A DNA stretch of 14,593 nucleotides from an uncultured Pseudomonadota bacterium (lineage in GTDB: Bacteria; Desulfobacterota_B; Binatia; UBA9968). Under the pieces are notes generated by a model. The model saw only the letters and a list, made by a program, of their open reading frames with translations. It was not told the origin of the DNA and ran no database searches. Position numbers and translations under genes: made by a program. The stretch covers positions 1 to 14,593 of the forward strand of contig CAMLCX010000066.1 of the NCBI GenBank assembly GCA_946478635.1. The letters run 5' to 3'. How positions within the stretch are numbered: the first letter of the stretch is position 1; every line of letters starts with the position of its first letter. Of the stretch, positions 11,370 to 14,593 are shown piece by piece.

Positions 11370-14036
11370 TCACGCGTGCGCTTCCGCCCAATTGGCGCCG
11401 GTGTGTACGTCAACGGCCAAACCGCATCGCAAATCGGCCGCATGGGTCATTTCCGTTTCGACCAGCGCCCGAGCCTCATTCAGGTTCGCGGACGGCACTT
11501 CAAAAACCAACTCGTCGTGAACGGAAAGCAGCATTCTTGCGATTGGCCGTTTGCGCAAGGCAGCGGCGACTCCAATCATCGCCCTCTTGATGATATCCGC
11601 GGCGCTTCCTTGTATGGGGGCATTGAGGGCCATGCGCTCGCCCAAGGTGCGCAGCCGGAAATTAGACGACTGCAGTTCCGGCAGATAACGGCGCCGGCCG
11701 AACATCGTGGTGGTAAAACCGTCGACCTTCGCCCTTTCCACCTGGGCGGCAAGAAACTCCCGCAACTTGGGAAACTGTGCGTAGTACGTCTCGACAAAGC
11801 TCGCCGCTTCGTCCATTTCGACCCCAAGGCGCTGCGAAACGCCAAAGGTCGACATGCCATAAGCAATACCGTAGGAGAACTGCTTGACCTGATTGCGCAT
11901 GGCTGAAGTCACTTCGGTTAACGGGACGCCATGAACTTTCGCGGCAATGGTCGCATGGAAGTCATGTCCCTGGGCAAACGCCTGGCAAAAGGTCTCATCT
12001 TCGGAAAGGTGCGCCAGCACCCGCAGCTCAATTTGCGAATAGTCCGCCGAGAGCAGGACATGACCGGGCGGCGCGACGAAAGCGCGCCTGATTTGGCGCC
12101 CCAAATCGCCACGGATTGGAATATTTTGCAGATTGGGCGCCGTCGATGACAGGCGACCGGTGGCGGCTGTAGTCTGCTCGTAGGTCGTGTGGATGCGCCG
12201 GCTCTGTGGATCGACGAGCGCCAGCAGCATTTCGGTAAATCCGTTCTTGAGCTTCGACACCTCGCGGTATTCGAGCAACGCGGCAACGATCGGGTGGCTG
12301 TCGGCAAGCTTCTCCAGTTCGGCGGCATCGGTGGAGTAGCCGGTTTTGATTCTGCGGGTCTTGGGCAGAGTCAACTTCTCAAACAAAATCCGTTGCAGCT
12401 GCAGATTGGAGTTGACGTTGAATGCCTCGCCCGCGTGCTCCTGGATCGCGCTTTCCAATCGCGTCATCTTTTCGCCGAAGTCGGCGTTGAGCTTTTCGAG
12501 ATAGTCACGATCCACGAGTATTCCCGTGTGCTCCATTTGCGCCAGCACTTCGATCAGCGGAAACTCTAGCGTCGTCGCAAGCTCCCAGACCCCCTGCTTT
12601 CGAAGGTGTTCCTCAACCACTGGGGCAACGGCGCGCACGGCCACGGCTTCCCGGCCAAGCCTTTGTTTTTCGTCTGTGGCAAACGACATCGCAACCTGTT
12701 CACCGGCTTGCGGCTCGCTTCGTCCCTCCATGGACACGCCAAGATAGCGGCTTACGGTTTCACTGACCGTATAGCCCGAACGCGAGCCGGGATCGAGGAG
12801 ATACGCCGCAATCTTGGTGTCGCAATAAAACCCGTCGATTTGAGTTCCCGCCGTGAGCGCCGTGCGATAGAGAAATTTGGCGTCGTGCGCGATTTTTCGC
12901 CGGCTCGGATCCTTGAGATATTCGGCAAGGCGCTGCATTGCTTCACCGAACGGCAGGACCCGCGCTTCACCGCCGCCGTCGCAGAGCGCAAGCCAGTCTT
13001 CATTCCAGGCAAACGCTACAGCCTCGCCCTTGCGCAGGTCGCTTTCCGAGGTGAACTCCGAAATCGTCCCCATTTCCAACGCGGGCGCAGTCACCGCGGT
13101 ATGAAAATTGATCTCCTTGAGTCGCTCGTGCAGGGTGCGAAATTCGAGCGAGCTGAATAGGCTGCGAACCGCTTCATCATCCCAGGCTTGCAGGCGAAGC
13201 GTCGCCGGATCGAGTTCCAATTTCACGTCGTCGAGCAGATGTCCAAGCTCCTTGTTGACGCGCACTTGCTCGGCCTTTTCTTTGATCGCCCCGCGCAATT
13301 TCGGCGTCAGCTCGTCGGCGTGAGCGATCACTCCCTCGATATCGCCGTATTTGTTGATCAGCTGGGCGGCGGTTTTGTCGCCGATACCCGGGACTCCGGG
13401 CAGGTTATCCGAGGTTTCACCCTTGAGCGCAACAAAGTCCGTCCACTGCTCCGGTGTCACGCCGTAACGCTCCAACACGGTCGGCGTATCGTAACGGATC
13501 ACGTCCGATATTCCACGCCGGGTCATGATGACGGCAACGCCGTCGCCGACCAGTTGGAGAATATCGCGGTCGCCGGTGACGATGATGACCTCCAAGCCCT
13601 CTGCCCGACAACGCCGGGTCAACGTCGCAAGAAGGTCGTCCGCCTCGTAGCCTTCCAAATCGACCATGGGAATACGCAGGCTCTCGAGCACTTCGCGGAT
13701 GAGCGGCAGCTGCTGTTTAAACAAATCTGGAGTTGCGGCCCGGCCGGCCTTGTATTCCGCATAGCGGTCAACGCGAAACTGCGGCACTCCTTTATCGAAA
13801 CAAACGACCACGCCTTGCGGCCGCTCATCGGCCAGAAGCTTGATCAACATCGCGGTAAAGCCGTAAACCGCGTTGGTCACCTGCCCCGACGACGTCACAA
13901 GTGTTTCCGGCAGAGCGAAAAACGCGCGAAACGCCAACGAGTGGCCATCGAGCAACAAAACTTTGTGCGAATCGGTTTTCCCGGGCGAAGCCGAGTTCGG
14001 CGATGACTTTGTACGTGGTTTCCTGGTGGCTGCCAT
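11370..14036 (-). CDS. polA: DNA polymerase I
   Basis: An 888-residue family A DNA polymerase for Okazaki-fragment processing and repair. The N-terminal 5'-nuclease domain (about 25-310) is intact: LLLDGHS (Asp30), VCFDKG (Asp81), EGYEADD (128-134), TGDRD (154-158), GETSDN (206-211), GIGDKT (218-222). The middle 3'-5' exonuclease domain (about 320-480) has lost its acidic residues: the DTE motif reads AFAWNEDW, the KYD position reads KFLY, and the YxxxD region is REAVAVRAV, so proofreading should be absent. The polymerase domain has motif A DYSQIELR (Asp665), motif B RNQVKQFSYGIAYG (Arg714, Lys718, Tyr722, Tyr726) and motif C VHDE (His840-Glu842). Tyr722 sits at the position of E. coli Phe762. 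The ATG at 14036 has only a weak ribosome-binding site, but the nuclease domain begins soon after it. Confidence 0.97.
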   Translation of the reverse strand: MAATRKPRTKSSPNSASPGKTDSHKVLLLDGHSLAFRAFFALPETLVTSSGQVTNAVYGFTAMLIKLLADERPQGVVVCFDKGVPQFRVDRYAEYKAGRAATPDLFKQQLPLIREVLESLRIPMVDLEGYEADDLLATLTRRCRAEGLEVIIVTGDRDILQLVGDGVAVIMTRRGISDVIRYDTPTVLERYGVTPEQWTDFVALKGETSDNLPGVPGIGDKTAAQLINKYGDIEGVIAHADELTPKLRGAIKEKAEQVRVNKELGHLLDDVKLELDPATLRLQAWDDEAVRSLFSSLEFRTLHERLKEINFHTAVTAPALEMGTISEFTSESDLRKGEAVAFAWNEDWLALCDGGGEARVLPFGEAMQRLAEYLKDPSRRKIAHDAKFLYRTALTAGTQIDGFYCDTKIAAYLLDPGSRSGYTVSETVSRYLGVSMEGRSEPQAGEQVAMSFATDEKQRLGREAVAVRAVAPVVEEHLRKQGVWELATTLEFPLIEVLAQMEHTGILVDRDYLEKLNADFGEKMTRLESAIQEHAGEAFNVNSNLQLQRILFEKLTLPKTRRIKTGYSTDAAELEKLADSHPIVAALLEYREVSKLKNGFTEMLLALVDPQSRRIHTTYEQTTAATGRLSSTAPNLQNIPIRGDLGRQIRRAFVAPPGHVLLSADYSQIELRVLAHLSEDETFCQAFAQGHDFHATIAAKVHGVPLTEVTSAMRNQVKQFSYGIAYGMSTFGVSQRLGVEMDEAASFVETYYAQFPKLREFLAAQVERAKVDGFTTTMFGRRRYLPELQSSNFRLRTLGERMALNAPIQGSAADIIKRAMIGVAAALRKRPIARMLLSVHDELVFEVPSANLNEARALVETEMTHAADLRCGLAVDVHTGANWAEAHA

Positions 14037-14337
14037 ATTGTCGAAGTCTACTCAGAGAATTTGTTCACGGCAACCTCGCAGGCCTCCGTCCCGGTGCCGC
14101 GTAAGCAAAATAATCATTTACGCAGGGCGCAAGGGCGAGCGGGTACAAAGCTCAGAGCAGGTCGCGCAAGTCGTATAGTTTGTTTTTGGAAAAAAAGTAG
14201 AAGAAGAAAATCCGCGGAGACGCGGCATCGACCCAGAAGTCTGCACTAGAGCCTGCAGCTAACAATAACTGGCAGTAACTTTGTCCAAGAAATATCTTCG
14301 GGCCATCGTGAATGGCACCTATCCCCTCCGGTCCGTC

Positions 14338-14359
14338 ATTCCGGCCGGTGAGCCGGAAT
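14338..14359. repeat. REP-like palindrome ATTCCGGC...GCCGGAAT
   Basis: ATTCCGGC (14338-14345) and GCCGGAAT (14352-14359) form an eight-pair stem with a six-base loop, in the wider word CGTCATTCCGGC...GCCGGAATCCAG. This form is typical of dispersed extragenic palindromes. Further GGAATCC words follow downstream. Confidence 0.65.
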
Positions 14360-14436
14360 CCAGGTTCCGGAGCGGGGCGGTCGTATCTCAGGTGGAGCGC
14401 GTGTGTCGGCATGTCAGAGTCCGGGAATCCGAGGGC

Positions 14437-14494
14437 GAGGGGAATCCGGGTCAGGAGGGGAATCCGGGTCATCAGGAGGGGGAATCCGGGTCAG
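14437..14494. repeat. Three tandem copies of a GAGGGGAATCCGGGTCAG unit
   Basis: Copies are at 14437-14454 (18 bases), 14455-14475 (21 bases, with an extra TCA) and 14476-14494 (19 bases, with an extra G). The core GGGGAATCCGGGTCA is identical in all three. The copies abut without spacers, so this is a short minisatellite, not a CRISPR. Confidence 0.85.
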
Positions 14495-14588
14495 GCTTGA
14501 CAGATAGGACCGATAGGAAAACGGTTGGTCGCGGAAACGTCACTCAGCGCCGGCCAATTTCGGGTCCTTCTCGTTTGTCAAGCCTGAC
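14490..14588. repeat. Inverted repeat GTCAGGCTTGACA, 13-base arms
   Basis: GTCAGGCTTGACA at 14490-14502 is the exact reverse complement of TGTCAAGCCTGAC at 14576-14588; the arms enclose 73 bases. The left arm grows out of the last tandem-repeat copy. It could be a small non-autonomous element of 99 bases or the edge of one running past the window end. Confidence 0.65.
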
Positions 14589-14593
14589 ACGCA

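Larger units (their letters stand above)
14037..14593. other. Non-coding region upstream of polA, with palindromes and repeats
   Basis: I see no credible gene in these 557 bases; the open frames here lack family signatures and run through repeats. The part nearest polA (14037-14300) should hold its promoter but shows no clear boxes; a small GCGTAA/TTACGC hairpin lies at 14099-14123. From about 14335 to the window end there is a dense run of palindromes and short repeats, listed separately. Confidence 0.6.

Noticed and set aside
13188..14006. 272-codon open frame on the plus strand
   Set aside because: Antisense to the 5'-nuclease domain of polA, whose motifs are unmistakable; no independent coding signal.
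14099..14123. tRNA-like hairpin GCGTAA...TTACGC
   Set aside because: A single six-pair stem with an AT-rich loop; no cloverleaf, no TTC motif and no CCA end.
14152..14472. 106-codon open frame on the minus strand
   Set aside because: Its N-terminus is translated tandem repeat (RIPLLTRIPL) and the rest crosses a palindrome; no family features.
14437..14494. CRISPR array
   Set aside because: The units are only 18-21 bases, abut directly and have no spacers; there are no cas genes in the window.

Overview
The window reads as ordinary chromosome from an uncultured, soil- or sediment-type bacterium of deltaproteobacterial affinity, with Binatia/Desulfobacterota_B or Tectomicrobia-like lineages as the best guess. 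This is inferred from moderately high GC, the mix of an NMT1/THI5-like binding protein, divergent M20 hydrolase, maleate-isomerase/AMDase-like enzyme and SDRs, and intergenic palindromes built on CTTCGACAAGCTCAG-type and GTTCAAGG-type words. The code is standard: several genes end in TGA and Trp is TGG. That matters for the main finding.

Layout. 29-1264 (-) is an M20-type amidohydrolase with altered active-site residues. It diverges from a (+) group: a HAD nucleotidase-like protein (1390-1962), an NAD-type SDR (1978-2727) and an Asp/Glu-racemase-fold enzyme with a single catalytic Cys (2887-3612). From 3609 to 4044 lie three back-to-back palindromic, MITE-like elements, each bounded by CTAG. 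Then comes a long run of (-) genes, transcribed from 8611 down to 4066: SDR, small TM/coiled-coil protein, SsuA/TauA-like binding protein, selenocysteine peroxiredoxin, BolA, monothiol Grx4, TPR lipoprotein, DUF4197 protein. A CPBP intramembrane protease (8646-9587, +) diverges from the SDR and overlaps tail-to-tail with a GDSL lipoprotein esterase (9532-10266, -). A small membrane protein (10489-10887, +) converges on a tiny basic DUF6496 protein (10976-11164, -). polA (11370-14036, -) follows. The last 557 bases hold palindromes and short tandem repeats and no credible gene.

Main finding. At 6008-6511 (-) a peroxiredoxin-like reading frame starts behind a near-perfect Shine-Dalgarno and is interrupted by one in-frame TGA exactly where the peroxidatic cysteine of this family belongs (FYRGYW-U-GKC). 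A short hairpin with a GU-containing loop sits at bacterial-SECIS distance after the TGA. This is best read as a selenoprotein. A normal gene caller would truncate it or call its downstream part with a false start. It lies directly upstream of a BolA-Grx4 pair, which suggests a redox/iron-sulfur block.

Other points: the DNA polymerase I has Tyr instead of Phe at the ddNTP-discrimination position and a degenerate proofreading domain; the racemase-fold enzyme has the single-Cys arrangement of arylmalonate decarboxylase; and the CTAG-bounded palindrome array abuts a stop codon.
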